64,000 nucleotides of DNA from Phialophora verrucosa (GCA_002099365.1 MSED01000002.1:2790001-2854000), one strand, 5' to 3'; counted from the first letter of the stretch, positions 31,613 to 43,655 are shown. A program made the numbers and translations. The notes: generated by a model not told the origin, from the sequence alone.

Positions 31613-33036
31613 ATGGCAGTCTCAGCCATCGATTCCCGTGTCTTTCGCGACCTGTTTGGCACCGCTGAGATCCGCGACGTGTTCTCTGACGATGCTTACG
31701 TCCGTCGGATGACAGAGGTCGAGGCAGCCTTAGCGCGAGCCCAATCCCGCACAGGTGTGATTCCTCCGGATACTGGGGAGAGCATTTCGAAGGCTCTGTC
31801 GGAGGCAAAGATCGAGTGAGCCTGCTCTACTAGCGCTATGTAGCATGTTCTGACCACTGTTCTACCAGTTTCCTGCGTCTCTCACGTGAGACAGAAATCG
31901 TTGGTTACCCCGTGCTGCCTCTGGTCCGCCAACTGGTTGAACAAACACCAGCACAACACGCCAAGTATATCCACTGGGGTGCCACAACCCAAGATATCAT
32001 GGATGACGCTTCCGTTTTACAGATGCGACAAGGGGTCGAGATCGTCGAAAGGTATCTTGAAGAACTCACCTCCGTCCTGCAGTCGCTTTCACGGACGCAT
32101 CGTGACACGCCAATGGCCGGCCGTACTCACCTCCAGCACGCCTTGCCCTGTACGTTCGGCTACAAATGTGCCGTGTATCTCTCCAGCATTGTGCGTCACG
32201 CAGAAAGGCTGCGCGAGCTTCAGAAAAGATGCTTCGTCGTCCAATTCGGTGGAGCTGTCGGAACTCTGGCGTCACTTGGCTCAGATGACACTGGTCCTCG
32301 CGTACGCGGTCGTCTCGCACAAGAGCTGGGTCTCGCAGATCCACCAATCACATGGCACGTTGCTCGCGACAACGTTGCTGAGATCATCAATTTCATAGCC
32401 TTGGTCGGTGGTACTTTGGGAAAGATTGCCTACGACCTGATCGTGATGTCGTCGAACGAACTGGCCGAGGTATCTGAGCCTTTCGTACCACACCGTGGTG
32501 CCTCATCGACGATGCCGCAAAAGCGCAATCCCATCTCCAGCGAGCTTGTGCTGGCGGCGTCCAAAATACTCCGATCCCAGGCTGGGTTGGTTTTGGATGC
32601 CATGGTGGTAGACTTCGAACGAGCATCGGGTCCGTGGCATCTGGAATGGGTTGCGATACCCGAGGCTTTCGTACTGGTTGTGGGTGCTCTGCATCAGACT
32701 ACTTTCGCCTTGCGCGGTCTCGTGGTAAATACGGATGCCATGGGTATCAACCTTGCTTCAACAAGAGGGCTCATTGTCGGCGAGGCGGTGATGATGGGCT
32801 TGGCCCCCTTCCTAGGTCGCCAGGAGGCTCATGACGTGGTCTATCAAGCTTGTAAAGAGTCTATCGAAAGCCATCAGCCACTGTTCGAGGTCCTTCGTAA
32901 TCGGAAGAAGGTCATCGAGCACATAGGCGACACGCATTTAAAGATGCTGTGTGATCCGAAGAACTACCTGGGTGCAAGTCAACTGATGGTAGACAAAATG
33001 CTAGAGGATATCGAAGCACGCAAAGACTCGAAGTAG
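31613..33036 (+). CDS. PcaB-type 3-carboxy-cis,cis-muconate cycloisomerase-like lyase
   Basis: Two exons, 31613-31815 and 31869-33036 (intron 53 nt), 456 residues. It belongs to the fumarase/aspartase superfamily: an N-terminal FRDLFGTAEIRDVFSD segment typical of PcaB, HWGATTQDIMD (substrate-contact region), GRTHLQHALP and the superfamily signature GASSTMPQKRNP carrying the mobile catalytic loop. Bacterial PcaB lactonises 3-carboxymuconate in protocatechuate breakdown. Most fungi instead use an unrelated beta-propeller enzyme for this step, so this gene may serve a different substrate or come from bacteria. Related fungal proteins have been annotated loosely as adenylosuccinate lyases; the N-terminal motif favours PcaB. 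It is adjacent to the catabolic block starting at 34.7 kb. Confidence 0.8.
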
Positions 33037-34762
33037 GGGAAGAATGCTGTTCGATTGACCCCACGTTATAGCGAGCTGTTTGAGTATTGACCTAAGAAAA
33101 ATGCTCGAGATTTCCAGCACCGATTCCCAAGACCGCTTTACAACGGCTTTTTTGCCTGTGGATCTGATAGGCAGGGTGAGGCTCAGGTATGTGCAGACGC
33201 ACCTTCACGGGGGCGCAAACCTTTAAAGCCACAATGGGCCGGTGTCTGTCGCGCCGAACGACAAGAGCCCCGGCATTGCCAATGTAGTTCCACGGTGCAA
33301 CCCTTCAGACGCTGGTCTCTACGAAAGAGTGTACTGTACCGGACAGCACGCCAGTATGGCTGCCTAAGACAAGCGGCAACTTTCTTACCGTTCCCCTAAT
33401 CGAAAGCATACATGTCCGAGTCGGGAGGGAGTCCACGAAGGAGCTCCCACTAGCAGTCGTGTCCATGGTTGCGTAGAGCAAGACATGAGGAGCTCGCCGT
33501 CAACGTTATCCTCCCTGTATAGATTACGCTAGGTGATTCACAGCTCTGGCTAGTCATATATGGCCGACATCTGATTCACGGAGCTGCCAACGAAGATAAG
33601 ATGGCGGGGTTGTGTGCGGACTGACGAATGAGACTGGTTAAGGAGGGAGTGGACGGGTAAAGGGCAAATACATTGTTGCCGTAGCCACCCCTGAACCATG
33701 CACGAAAATTCCTTGCCCAAGCTTGCTGTGGAATTAAATGGTAACGAGCCAGAGAGACTCATGGATCCCTATGTGCTGGTTTTATGACTGATTCGTGCAT
33801 ACTTAGGTATGGTTCACTATGATAGCACGATATTGTCAGGAAAAGATTTTGACATATGCACCGTACGGCCACACTCTGTCTCCAGTTCAAGCGTCTCGAG
33901 TGCGAAAGTGATAATATGTAAGATTTCTCTACAACGTCAGCGGTATCAGAGGCCATGAATTGTTGGAGTTTTGAAAGCTTTTCGTATTCAACTACTGAAT
34001 CTACCGAACATCTTGCTTGATACTCACGTTATTGGGAAATCGAGACATTTCGGAGACTCCAAATAGTGGTTGCCAGGCGTAGATGCTGCCCAGGTCGGGT
34101 ATCGTACTGCGGACCAGAAGTCGGAGGGGCGCTGAGAATCTGTTGCTGGTGAGGTGAAGAGACCTTGTACCCCAGATTCAGTTCTTCTCCGCCAGAGCGG
34201 TCCCCGTAGCTCTACCTATCTCGAAGATGGGCAACTGGCAAAACCAGGAGCCTCGTACAATCCGCTGGCTCATTCTGTGCCCAGCAGTTTGTGAGGCTCG
34301 CTAACATGGCCACGGACCATTCAAAGAACCGCACATGGTCAAAGTCTTCGGAGGCAATACCAACGCCCAAGCCGCAAAGACTGGCTGAAGCTCAATGCGA
34401 GGTTGGTCTTGACGCCTTCTTGGAACGACCCCACCTCGTCGAGATTGTCGAGGCCCATGGCGAGGTTCGAAAGTGCACAGAACACCATCCAAGGAAGAGT
34501 GCCGATGTGGCTGAATACCTCGAAAAGGTGTGAAGGAGGTTGGACATGGAACAAGATGGGCAGGAAAGGTTGCTTACAACCGTTGAGGCCGCAGGCTGGT
34601 GCACTGAGTTCAGGGTCGGCAGGAGTATCGTGTTTGTCCCTGGAAAAGAACAGGGATCGTGTTCATCTGTCTTGCGATAGTATATATGGTCAACTAGGTG
34701 CCAAGTTGACCTATAGCTACTGTCTTTTTTCCTACTCACTCTTTTCTCGGCGTCTGTATGCT
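33037..34762. other. Intergenic, no gene seen
   Basis: About 1.7 kb between the cycloisomerase and alcohol dehydrogenase 3' ends, which point towards each other. Short frames near 34290-34740 have no recognisable family. Confidence 0.45.
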
Positions 34763-36012
34763 TTAAGAGGAGAAATCCACAATCAGTCTCTTACCCTGCA
34801 TCCTGCCCTCCTCCATGAGGGTGATCATCTCCCCAATCTGTTCAATCTTGAAGAGCTGGCTAGGGCTTTCGATTCCATGGTCCTTGGTAAACTGGGCGCA
34901 TTCAGTAAACATTGGTCGAGTACCATGATTACTTGCTCCGTGAATGGTATATCTCTCCAAGGGTACTTCGTGAGCCGGAAAGCTGATCTCCCCTTCTGGC
35001 ACACCGACGCTGACAAACCGTCCGCCAGTTTTAATGATCTGCTGCCCAAAGCGATATCCAGCATTGACGCCAGCGTAGACCACGACCGCGTCGACTCCCC
35101 GGCCGTGCGGCACCAGCTTTTTGGTCTCTTCCACGGCATTCTGGTTGGTACGAGAATTGACTGTGTGTTTGACGCCGGCTTTTTTAGCCGTCTCCAGGAT
35201 GGAGTCGTCGATGTCGATGGCCACCACGTTCAGCCCTTTGGCGACGGCATAGCGTATGCCTATTCAAGGCGAGAGGTCGTTAGACAGACGGACAAGCCAT
35301 GTCGTCGCTATATGAGCAGAAGCGGGCTGACTTACCCAGTTGGCCAACACCACCGCATCCGACCATTCCTATCCACTGGCCCTTTTCTAACTTGGCCACC
35401 TTGACACTGTTGTACGAGGTGATCCCTGCACAGCAAATTGGAGCGAATCTTCGGAGATCAACACCGCTGGGTAGGACAAACGCCGCATTCGGATCCACGA
35501 GGATGTACTCTTGCAGAAAGCCGTCGCAGGCGAAACCTTGCATTTTGAACTTTCCTGCCTCGCAGAAGGCGTAGTACTTGGCGCAACCCTCACACTTCCA
35601 GCACGCCCGCAGACCATTCAGAAAGCCGACCTTGTCACCGACCTTGAAAGCGTCCTTGACGTCGCATCCTATCTCGATCACCTCGCCAACGGCCTCATGC
35701 CCGATGGTGACTGGCTTGTCCTCCGTAAACGGCGCCTTGCCGTGAAGGACGAGCTGCTCGGAGATGAAGAAGACGGCATTAGCCTGGGCACACTCTACAG
35801 ACGCACTGATAAGAACTCGGTTTGCCTGGCTGAGGCCGTGCCGAGTCAGACCTACCTACCATGTCGGAGTGACAGAGTCCTGAGCTGATTGTCTTGACCA
35901 GCATCAGGTCATTCTCGAGTTGAGGCAGAGGTATGCGTTGGACCTCGACCTTGCCGGTGGTAGGATCGTAGCGGGCGGCCTTCATGGTTTGAACGGCCAT
36001 CTTCGACAGCAT
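34763..36012 (-). CDS. Zinc-dependent alcohol dehydrogenase (MDR family)
   Basis: Three exons, 36012-35860, 35783-35336 and 35259-34763; introns 35784-35859 and 35260-35335; 365 residues. Catalytic zinc ligands are in GLCHSDM and GHEAVGEV, structural zinc ligands in CWKCEGCAKYYAFC, and the cofactor fold has GCGGVGQLG followed by an Asp (VVAIDID), which suggests NAD preference. The third exon join (QLG-IRYAVAKGL) is exact. The first intron has an alternative, 35795-35855, that would add four residues after HSDM; both keep the frame. Predicted reaction: reversible oxidation of an alcohol to an aldehyde or ketone in the cytosol. It is divergent from nothing; the aldehyde dehydrogenase upstream runs in the same direction, 0.86 kb away. 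Confidence 0.85.
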
Positions 36013-36875
36013 TGCAATAGATGCTGCTAGTCCGGGGCAGTTATTGGTGGTAGGCTGGATTAGGGTCGTCGTGGTCGTCACAAGGCCGGGCTGGACGTCA
36101 ATGAGGGTGTTGTAACTACAAATCTGCCATTCCTCTCTCCCTTCTCTTGAGTTTTTGTATCTTTGCTCCGGAGAATAAATTCAATTGTTCGTGTTGCCAG
36201 GCCCGCCGACGTAGGCAAGCACGGCCATAAGCAGCAGGCGCGAAGCCACGTCTGGAGGTCGCTTCGGCAGCTGAATCCCGACCTCCACTCCCCTTGGTTG
36301 ACGGGACCCCGGAGCACAGCCAATCCCGCATCTTCCTTGGGCTTCTTGCCCCAGTCCTGGGCCCACCCCATGTTCGGAGAGCGCGATGCGGTGTCTCCGG
36401 CCTCCAGAAGACGCCCCAGCCGAGGAGCATTGCGATCATTATTCTTTGTGTGGAGGAGGCCTCACCGTGTTCTTGTGGACTGCATGACTGCGGCAATCGA
36501 GGCCTACGTTGACCCGGTAACTCGGACGAGGTAGATATCACAGTATGTCCATGCTCACTTTGCCCATGCTAGCTTATGCCCTTTCTACTGAGTGAGAAGA
36601 GCAGATCTCGTTGGAGGAGACTTGGGACAAGGCCGCCTAAGAAGTTGCTAGAAGTGTTGGGCGAGGAATGCGTTCAGTCGGCCGGTGACGGTTACTTAGT
36701 ATCTGCTGTCGCCAATAAAACTGACATCTGATCTAAAAATGATCAGACGCATCAAGGTTCCCATACTGTGGACGCCCTGGGCTCTGCTTGCCAGGCGCTT
36801 CGCAATACCTTCTCATTAGTGTAGATCTTAGGCCCCCAAGCGACCAGCCGGTGTCAAACACAGCACGAAACGGAC
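36013..36875. other. Intergenic, alcohol dehydrogenase promoter
   Basis: 863 bp between two minus-strand genes. It includes a perfect 9-bp inverted repeat (TGGAGGTCG at 36253-36261 and its complement at 36279-36287). No gene is seen; a 141-codon minus-strand frame here lacks family features. Confidence 0.45.
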
Positions 36876-38457
36876 CTAGCATTGACCGTCGAGGGTCAAA
36901 GTGCCAGTCTTTGTAATCAAGTACTCGTTGACGGCCACGTCCTTCCCTGACTCTTTGCCCATCCCACTTTCCTTGATTCCGCCAAACGGGGACTCTGCCG
37001 CTGAGGAGTTGCCTGTGTTCTGTCGGGAGTTAGTTCTAGGTCTCACGGCGAGGGGCGGTAATACTGACCAGTCCGATCATGCCAGCTTCGAGCTTTTCGA
37101 ACATCCTCCACACCCTATCGATATTCTTGGTGAATACATAGCTCGCGAGGCCTAAAGAGGTATCGTTGGCCAAGCGGACCACTTCCTGCTCGGTTTCGAA
37201 TTTGAAAATTCCACAGACAGGAGCGAAGGTCTCTTCTGACGCCATTAACATTTTCCCGTTCATATCTTTGAGAATGGTAGGTTCCATAAAGTAGCCTCCG
37301 ACACCTTGCCCTTGGCCTGACCCTTCAGCTTCTGTACTATTCTTCAACGCTTTACCCGTTCCGAGCACGAGCTGGGCGCCGTGCTTAATGGCATCGGCAG
37401 CCTGGGCTTCTGCCTTGGCGAGGCCTCGCGGGGTTGTGACTGGACCCATGGTCGACCCTTTTTTTGCGCCATGCCCGACACTGATCTTTGCCGTCTCGTC
37501 CACCAACATCTGGGTGAACTTCTCGTATACTTCAGCCTGGACGTAGAGGCGATTTGCCGAAATACATGCCTGCCCGGCATGGCGCCATTTTAAGGCCATA
37601 AATTGAGCTAGTGCTTGCTTGAGATCGGCATCGTCAAAGACGATGAAGGGGCAGTTGCCACCTAACTCGAGGGTGCACTTCTTTAGGTGTTTGGCGCAGG
37701 TCGTGGCCACAATCTTGCCTACACGTGTCGACCCGGTAAATGTCACCTTCTTCACCAGCGGGTGTATCATTATCGCCTCACTTACGCTGGGCGTATTTTC
37801 GAGACTCGTCGTGAGAACGTTCAATACGCCTGGTGGAAAACCGGCTTGGGTAGCTAGGTGAGCTAGTGTTAGGCAAGTCAACGGCGTCTCCGGGCTCGGC
37901 TTCACTACCATGGGACATCCGGCTGCGAAAGCAGCGCCGACCTTGCGGAGGATCATGGCAATGGGGAAGTTCCAGGGTACCAGAGCGACTGAAACTCCGA
38001 TCGGTTGCTTAATGACAAAGGTCCGCCGGTCGACGGCGGAAGGTGTAAAGACAGAGCCCTGGATACGTTCGGCTTCTCCAGCAAACCACCAGAGGAATCC
38101 GAGCGAGTAGTCCAATTCTCCGTAGGCCTCAGCGATCGGCTTGCCCGTTTCATATGTGAGAATCGTGGCGATATCTTCTTTGGCTTCCACAATTAGCTCG
38201 TGCCATTTGATCAGTAGTTTCGAGCGCGTGCGCGAGCTCATAACGCCGAAGGATTGAAAGGCTTGGTGCGCGGACTCAATTGCGGCGGCGACATCTTCGG
38301 GTGCCATATCAGGGCACGAAGCCCACACACGGTCGGAGCCAGGGTCGATGACATCGAAGCGCTTGCCCGATTTTGCAGTGACTGCTTTGCCATGGATGTA
38401 CGCGTCTTGCCGCAGCAGGTCCGGGTTCTTGAGTTCAAAGGGGAGCGTAGGTGACAT
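36876..38457 (-). CDS. Succinate-semialdehyde dehydrogenase-type aldehyde dehydrogenase
   Basis: Two exons, 38457-37069 and 37019-36876; the 49-nt intron is 37020-37068. Product 510 residues. The second exon supplies the required C-terminus (SPFGGIKESGMGKESG), which the read-through frame lacks. Family features: VPWNFPIAMILRKVGAA, KPSPETPLT, the NAD(P)-site FTGSTRVGK, the general-base block LELGGNCPFIVF, and the catalytic Cys in GQACISANR. The overall pattern is closest to GabD/UGA2-type succinate-semialdehyde dehydrogenases, which oxidise C4 semialdehydes; other aldehyde substrates are possible. The frame is open 67 codons upstream of the chosen Met but that part does not look like this family. 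In the catabolic block it could finish oxidation of an aldehyde made by the neighbouring alcohol dehydrogenases. Confidence 0.88.
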
Positions 38458-39817
38458 TTTGGCTGTTTCGCAGTGATGGAGGACCGCAGGTGAAGATCGA
38501 ACTGAGCGTATATCAGATGGTTTGAGGGTACAGCCGACGAGAGGATATTCGACCAGGGTGAGCTTCGCCTTCGAACACTCGACGCAAGAGGATGCAGATC
38601 CGTATTTACTTGGTCCCACGGTCTGCAGGTGATAGCATCTGTACTTACCTGGGGTCAAGTCCGTACAGACAACGACTGGCAGCCTGGCCGGGGCGAATCA
38701 GGATTCGCACCCATGCCCTCGGCCTCCGCTGAGCTTTGCCGCTCGCTACCCTCGTCCACTTCGGACACGTCTTGAATGCAGAAGTCGGTGCAGACTCAAG
38801 TCCGACCAGCGGTCGAGCGGCCCCAAACAGTTCGGATTTAGACCACCGGCACCACGCTACCCCCATCCTTCATCTACAGCGTTGAAGCTCAGGGGCTTCT
38901 CCTGCCGGGCGTCCCGGAAAAGCCACAAGTACCCGTGCATCCGGCACTGCTACAAATTCGGAGCTCTATCACATATTTGACCACGGAAGGCGTCCTTCAC
39001 CCTCCCAAGTCGTGCTGTCGGCCACGCCCTCATTCGACTTATGCCTCGAATGCACCGGAATGCACCATTATGATCACTCACGAACCCATGTGTTTGTTCT
39101 GTGGTAGACATGTGAGCATGGTCCGCGTGAGCTGGTTGGCAACGTTAGACTTTGTCCTCAGGATTGACGGACGGGATATGGAAGGGCCAGCCGCTCCCTT
39201 GTTCGCTCCAAGGTCTGCTCTGGTCGCCAGTACTGTGTGCACATGATGGGCGTCTCTGGAGCACATTCGGGAGACTGGCTTTTGCAAACAAAGGCTCGCA
39301 GGAGGAGTGGCGTCTAGACTCTTGACCCCTCCGCTCCAGACTCTCCATTTAGGCGAGGCTGGGACTTTTTTTCTATGGAGCTCGAGGCCACCAGATGCGT
39401 GCTGTATGTACTATACAGCCGTCCACATCTGGGGAAATGTGGGGCCGAGGAAGCCCTTGCATGGTACCCGGGACTGGTGGAAACTCGGTATTGTATCACC
39501 GAGGGCGACCAAGACACGAGGGGGTCTCTGGCTTGCCGTGGCCAGCCTAGCGCGTCTAAGCACAGGATCTCCAGGAATATACACGAATCCCGAGTCGTGA
39601 AGCCTCCCGCACGTGACATTTACCCCGCCCTGTTCGCCTTCCCCTGCCCCCTCCCTGACAGGGCCAAGTACGCTGGCGGACTCCGCACAAAGCAGGGACC
39701 ATGACTGGCTTAAGCAAAACTGACCGCCCCGAGTGACCCGACCTCATCGACCTCTTCGTCCTTTCATCAAAAATTCGCTGGGCGTCGTCTCGAGTGCTCG
39801 GTTTGTTGCAGGGAAGC
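38458..39817. other. Divergent promoter between aldehyde dehydrogenase and Zn2Cys6 regulator
   Basis: About 1.36 kb. It holds the palindrome at 39486-39501 (separate entry). A stretch at 38690-38730 resembles a tRNA B box but cannot fold as a tRNA. No gene is seen. Confidence 0.5.
39486..39501. promoter_or_regulatory. Candidate Zn2Cys6 binding site CGG-N10-CCG
   Basis: CGG TATTGTATCA CCG sits within a longer 6-bp inverted repeat (CTCGGT...ACCGAG), 332 bp upstream of the regulator ATG. Inverted CGG triplets at fixed spacing are the usual targets of dimeric Zn2Cys6 proteins. A nearly identical 23-base copy lies at 56173-56195 upstream of the Baeyer-Villiger gene. Autoregulation is an inference. 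Confidence 0.4.
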
Positions 39818-41907
39818 ATGAATCAGATACAGCCATCGAAAGTCACAAAGAGCAAGACACGCTCTGGCCATGGAAGCTCGCTCGCCTGCACATACTGCAG
39901 GTCGAAGAAAATCAAGGTGGGCGGCCGAGAACACCGCGCCGAGCGACAACGGCCGAACGCGTGTCTGACAAGGAGGCAGTGCGAATACACCGCGGACAGC
40001 TGCCTCAAATGCAGGAAATTGAACATCCCCTGTGTCTTCCCCCGCGAGGACCACCGTAGGAAGTATGGCTCCGCGATGCTATTGCTCTGGCGCATCGTGT
40101 ACTGATTGGTGGGCGAAGCAGCACCACCGCGAAAACCCAGATCGAACAGCTTCAAGCCCGCATTGCTCAGCTGGAAGCGGCGCTCGAACAGTCGCGCGCG
40201 CAGAACGGCGCGCCGCTTCCAGCTTCACAGGATTTGCCTCCAGCGGCCAGCAGCAATGACACCCCGACGCCTCTTTTCACCGGCCCACAGAACAACAACA
40301 TCATCTCGAGACTATGCCAGCGGCAGTGGCAGCTGAACAGCGACGCCGAGGGCCAGTACAAGTTTTTCGGCCCCACGTCGAGCTTGCACCTCACCGAAAG
40401 CGTTTCCCTGTCCGTCCTGGACGCGTGGGACGAGTCGCCCGTAACGGACGACGCCCTGACCATTGACGACATCGACGACGAGACTCAATCCCATCTTCTG
40501 GACCTCTACTGGCACTACCAACACACCAGTCTCCAGATATTCCATAAGCAAACCTTCCTTAATGCCCGGGCCGCTAGACACCCCAAGTATGTAAGTAAGG
40601 CCCTACTATACTGTATATTTGCGTGCGGTGCGCGTGTGTCGCCGCGCCCTGCGATCAAGGCAATGGTCCTACCCGAGGGCGATGATGACCTGGAAGACAA
40701 CCAGCCACATCTCATCGCGATGATTACCAAGCATATGGAGGAAGAATTAAAGCGGCCGCGCATTACCACGATACAAGCACTTTTACTGCTGTCATTCATC
40801 TACTGTGCACAGGGCAAAGACACGAAAGGCTGGCTCCTGACTGGCCACGCGTGCATGTTGGCCATCGACTTGGGCATTCACAAGAACCTCGTAACCCCGA
40901 CAGGGGCACCGGCGCCTTCGCCCGAGGAGCTGGTGACCCGACAATTGACCTACTGGGGCTGCATGATGTTTGATAGATTCTGGGCCCTGTACCTGGGACG
41001 CCCATCCTGTCTAAAGGCGGATGGATCGTCGTTGGATTGCGCCCCATGGACCGAATTGGAAGATCCCTGGGAAGCTCGCATGGCTCGTGCCTGGGCCACG
41101 CTGGTCAAAACCGCGGGCGACATCTGCGAGGCCCTCAACTCGGAGGACTGCACCCTGGAGCGGCTCGAGCAGCTGGACTGCCAACTCCAGTCCTGGCACG
41201 ACAATCTGGACGAGTCGAATCGCTATCGCAAAGACACGTCCCCGTCCATCGTGACCATGCACCTACAGTATGCCGCCGGCAAGATCCTACTCCATCAGCC
41301 AAATGCCAAGTTTGGCAATCGTTTCACCGATCTCGACAGCCGAAGCTCCGACTCTAGGAGACAGTGCGTGCATTATGCCACCGAGGTGGCGCGCTACCTG
41401 CAAGACTATCGCCTGAAACACGGGGATGGCTCGTCCCTGCTCGGGATCGCGCTCCACTGCATCGCCACTGCTGTAACAACACTCATTGCGTCCATTGCGG
41501 AGCGAGGCTCGGACAAACGGACGCTCGAGTTGTACTCGCTCAAGATCTGTGTGCGGACTCTGAGCGAGATGGAAAAGTCCTACCTGGTCGCGCGGAGGGT
41601 GAGAAAAATCACCCAACTCATTATCCGAGTGTGCCACCTGGAAAAGGAATACCAGTCCAGCCACGACTTGCCAACACCGGTCTCGACCGATCAACACGAC
41701 TGCCCGGACCCGCAGATTGATGACGGGGCAACGATGCAAGACCCTTCGCTGACTGGAAGTAGCATGTTTGCCCAAGCGGCCATAACCAGCTACAGTCCTT
41801 TTTCTTTTGACGAACTCATGCCATTGTCTGCACAAATGGACATCTTTCACACGTTTGATACCGAAATGGAGACTGGACAAAGGGCATTCTTGGGAGCTTT
41901 TGGCTGA
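39818..41907 (+). CDS. Zn2Cys6 fungal transcription factor
   Basis: Three exons: 39818-39916, 39980-40062 and 40122-41907, giving 655 residues. Removing the first intron (39917-39979) brings six cysteines to the exact spacing CX2CX6CX6CX2CX6C (Cys 24, 27, 34, 41, 44, 51), strong support for the join. A linker and a Gln/Leu-rich coiled coil (IEQLQARIAQLEAALEQ) for dimerisation follow. Next comes the fungal-specific middle homology domain, with FFGPTSSLHLTES, FHKQTFLNAR and LTYWGCMMFDRFWALYLGRP. The second intron has tandem acceptors (ending 40118 or 40121) that differ by one residue. The position in the middle of the catabolic block suggests a pathway-specific regulator. A candidate self-binding palindrome lies in its promoter. 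Confidence 0.88.
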
Positions 41908-42722
41908 TTTGGATGTAAATGTCTGGGCAGGATCTTTGGGGGTGTGGGGAAGGAACACTGGATACTGTACTTGGGACCACTAATGCGGTAGCTCATTCTA
42001 CCTTGTTGTATCTCGTTCTTGCCGCATAGCTGCCTGGGCTTGACACCGGGGGTGAAAATCACACAAAGACTCTCCAAAGATATTAAGAATATCGAGCTCC
42101 CTACACGTGGCATGGTGTCGTTCACCCGACGATCTCCGCGGCCGTGGCATACGTAGGCATTCGAGCGGAGTGTGGGTTGCGCGACCGGGCTCGGGTACAT
42201 CACTCAGGCTCTGAGCTCTGCCAGGCGTGCACAAGCTCCTGCTCGAGGCTACGCGGAGCACGCCGACCATAATGGGGTTTCCGTGAGGCGGACCACAATA
42301 GTGGTGGAGGAGAGAAGACGGCGCTCTAAACCCGAGTCGGGGTTCGAGGCCGGAAGAGGGCGTGGGCCAACCAATCGACCGGCCTCACCGTCCACGCTCC
42401 AGGGTGTTCTGCATAGCTCGGCGGCGGTATCTCCGACTGTTCATCCTGGTCCATATCTCCATTCAGTGGACCCTTGGCCACGTACGAGGTGGCCGAGGTC
42501 CATTGCTTGCAGTGTTGGAGAATGGCCACGGCTCAGTCAGTCCGGCATGTTGTAGTGCGTCCAGGGACTTAAAAAGGTGCTTCTGCCCTGATCCCTCCCC
42601 AGGTTTGTCGTTTGTAGGACTTGTTGCTTGCTGACCGCGAGGCCACTTGATACCCATCACACTTCAACGCTCAGCCATTGCCTGTCCTCCATCACCAAGA
42701 GGTCCTTCGTCCCGCCGCCACC
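41908..42722. other. Promoter region of the short-chain dehydrogenase
   Basis: 815 bp. It contains the CGG-N10-CCG site at 42319-42334 and the GCTCTAAAC motif at 42323-42331. No gene is seen. Confidence 0.5.
42319..42334. promoter_or_regulatory. Candidate Zn2Cys6 binding site CGG-N10-CCG
   Basis: CGG CGCTCTAAAC CCG, followed by AG so that the right half reads CCGAG as in the other candidate sites. It lies about 390-400 bp upstream of the dehydrogenase ATG. The left half differs from CTCGG. Confidence 0.3.
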
Positions 42723-43655
42723 ATGGTAGCTGAACTCCCTCCCCCTCTATTCGGCAATATTGCTTCGCTGCAAGATCGCGTGGCTATCATCACCGGCGCT
42801 TCGTCGGGCCTTGGGCGGGCCATTGCACAGGCTTACGCCGCGGCGGGCGCGTATATCGTCAATGCCGACCTGGGGTCAGATCCTCCCCCAGCGCCCATCG
42901 TCGCGTCGAAGGCGAAGGGCACCGACATGACCACCCCCACCACAGACCTGATCAACGCCAAGTGGCCGAGCACACGGGATGGTGTGCTCAGAGCCATCTT
43001 CGTCAAGTGCAACGTTACCGAGGAAGAAGCCATCCGCAACACGGTCGCAGAAGCGGTCCGGACGTTTGGCCGCCTAGACATCATGGTGAACAACGCCGGC
43101 ATCTCCGCCGAGACTTTCATCAAGGACTACAATGGCGAGACGAGACGCATCCACGAGACCGACCTGACCGTCCTGGATCGATCGCTCGCAGTCAACGTGC
43201 GCGGCGTCTGGCTGGGCATCAAACACGCCGCGGCCCAGTTCCTGAAGCAAGAACCTCATCCCGTCTTCGGGACCTCGGGCTCCGACGTCCATCGCGGCTG
43301 GATCATCAACATCGCCTCAATCTTGTCGTCCGTCGGTCTGGAGGGCAACACCAGCTACTGCGCGTCCAAGGGCGCCGTGCTCAACCTGACGCGCGCGGTC
43401 GCTCTCGAGTACGCTCCGGACGGCATCCACGTGAATGCCATTCAACCCGGCTTCACCGACACACACGTGCTGGAGAACATGTACGCCAAAGTGGGCAAGG
43501 AGGAGATGGAGAAGATGTTGAAGAACTCACACCCGATGGGACGGACAGGCCGGCCGGACGATATCGCCAAAGCCGCCGTGTTCCTGGCTGGTGAGGGCGC
43601 TGGCTGGATGACCGGCCACGGGCTGGCTGTGGACGGCGGTTATATGGCGCGATAG
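42723..43655 (+). CDS. Short-chain dehydrogenase/reductase
   Basis: A single exon of 310 residues. The ATG at 42723 lies in GCCGCCACCATGG, a full Kozak match, so I prefer it to the frame's upstream part. Classical SDR motifs: TGASSGLG cofactor loop, NNAG, catalytic Ser in NIASILSS and YCASK (Tyr and Lys), then NAIQPGFTDTHV and the C-terminal GHGLAVDGGY. An insert of about 30 residues after the second beta strand (VNADLGSDPPPAP...) lengthens it relative to the usual 250-280. The Asp in NADLG favours NAD over NADP. Predicted role: oxidation of a secondary alcohol to a ketone, which would feed the Baeyer-Villiger enzyme further along; this link is inferred from gene proximity. Confidence 0.87.
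   Translation: MVAELPPPLFGNIASLQDRVAIITGASSGLGRAIAQAYAAAGAYIVNADLGSDPPPAPIVASKAKGTDMTTPTTDLINAKWPSTRDGVLRAIFVKCNVTEEEAIRNTVAEAVRTFGRLDIMVNNAGISAETFIKDYNGETRRIHETDLTVLDRSLAVNVRGVWLGIKHAAAQFLKQEPHPVFGTSGSDVHRGWIINIASILSSVGLEGNTSYCASKGAVLNLTRAVALEYAPDGIHVNAIQPGFTDTHVLENMYAKVGKEEMEKMLKNSHPMGRTGRPDDIAKAAVFLAGEGAGWMTGHGLAVDGGYMAR

Noticed and set aside
36116..36541. Overlapping open frames of 120-140 codons on both strands
   Set aside because: Mutual shadows in GC-rich promoter DNA; no protein features on either strand.
38458..38658. 67-residue upstream extension of the aldehyde dehydrogenase
   Set aside because: Not conserved in character; the Met at 38457 gives the usual family N-terminus.
38690..38780. 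tRNA-like B box (minus strand GGTGCGAATCC) followed by TTCGCCC
   Set aside because: The T-stem pairs badly, no matching 5' acceptor strand (GGGCGAA) is found at the right distance, and no A box is convincing. A decayed tRNA cannot be excluded.
40591..40610. Donor-like GTAAGTAAGG inside the regulator gene
   Set aside because: The frame reads through with the conserved middle-domain sequence (YVSKALLYCIFACGAR), so it is coding.
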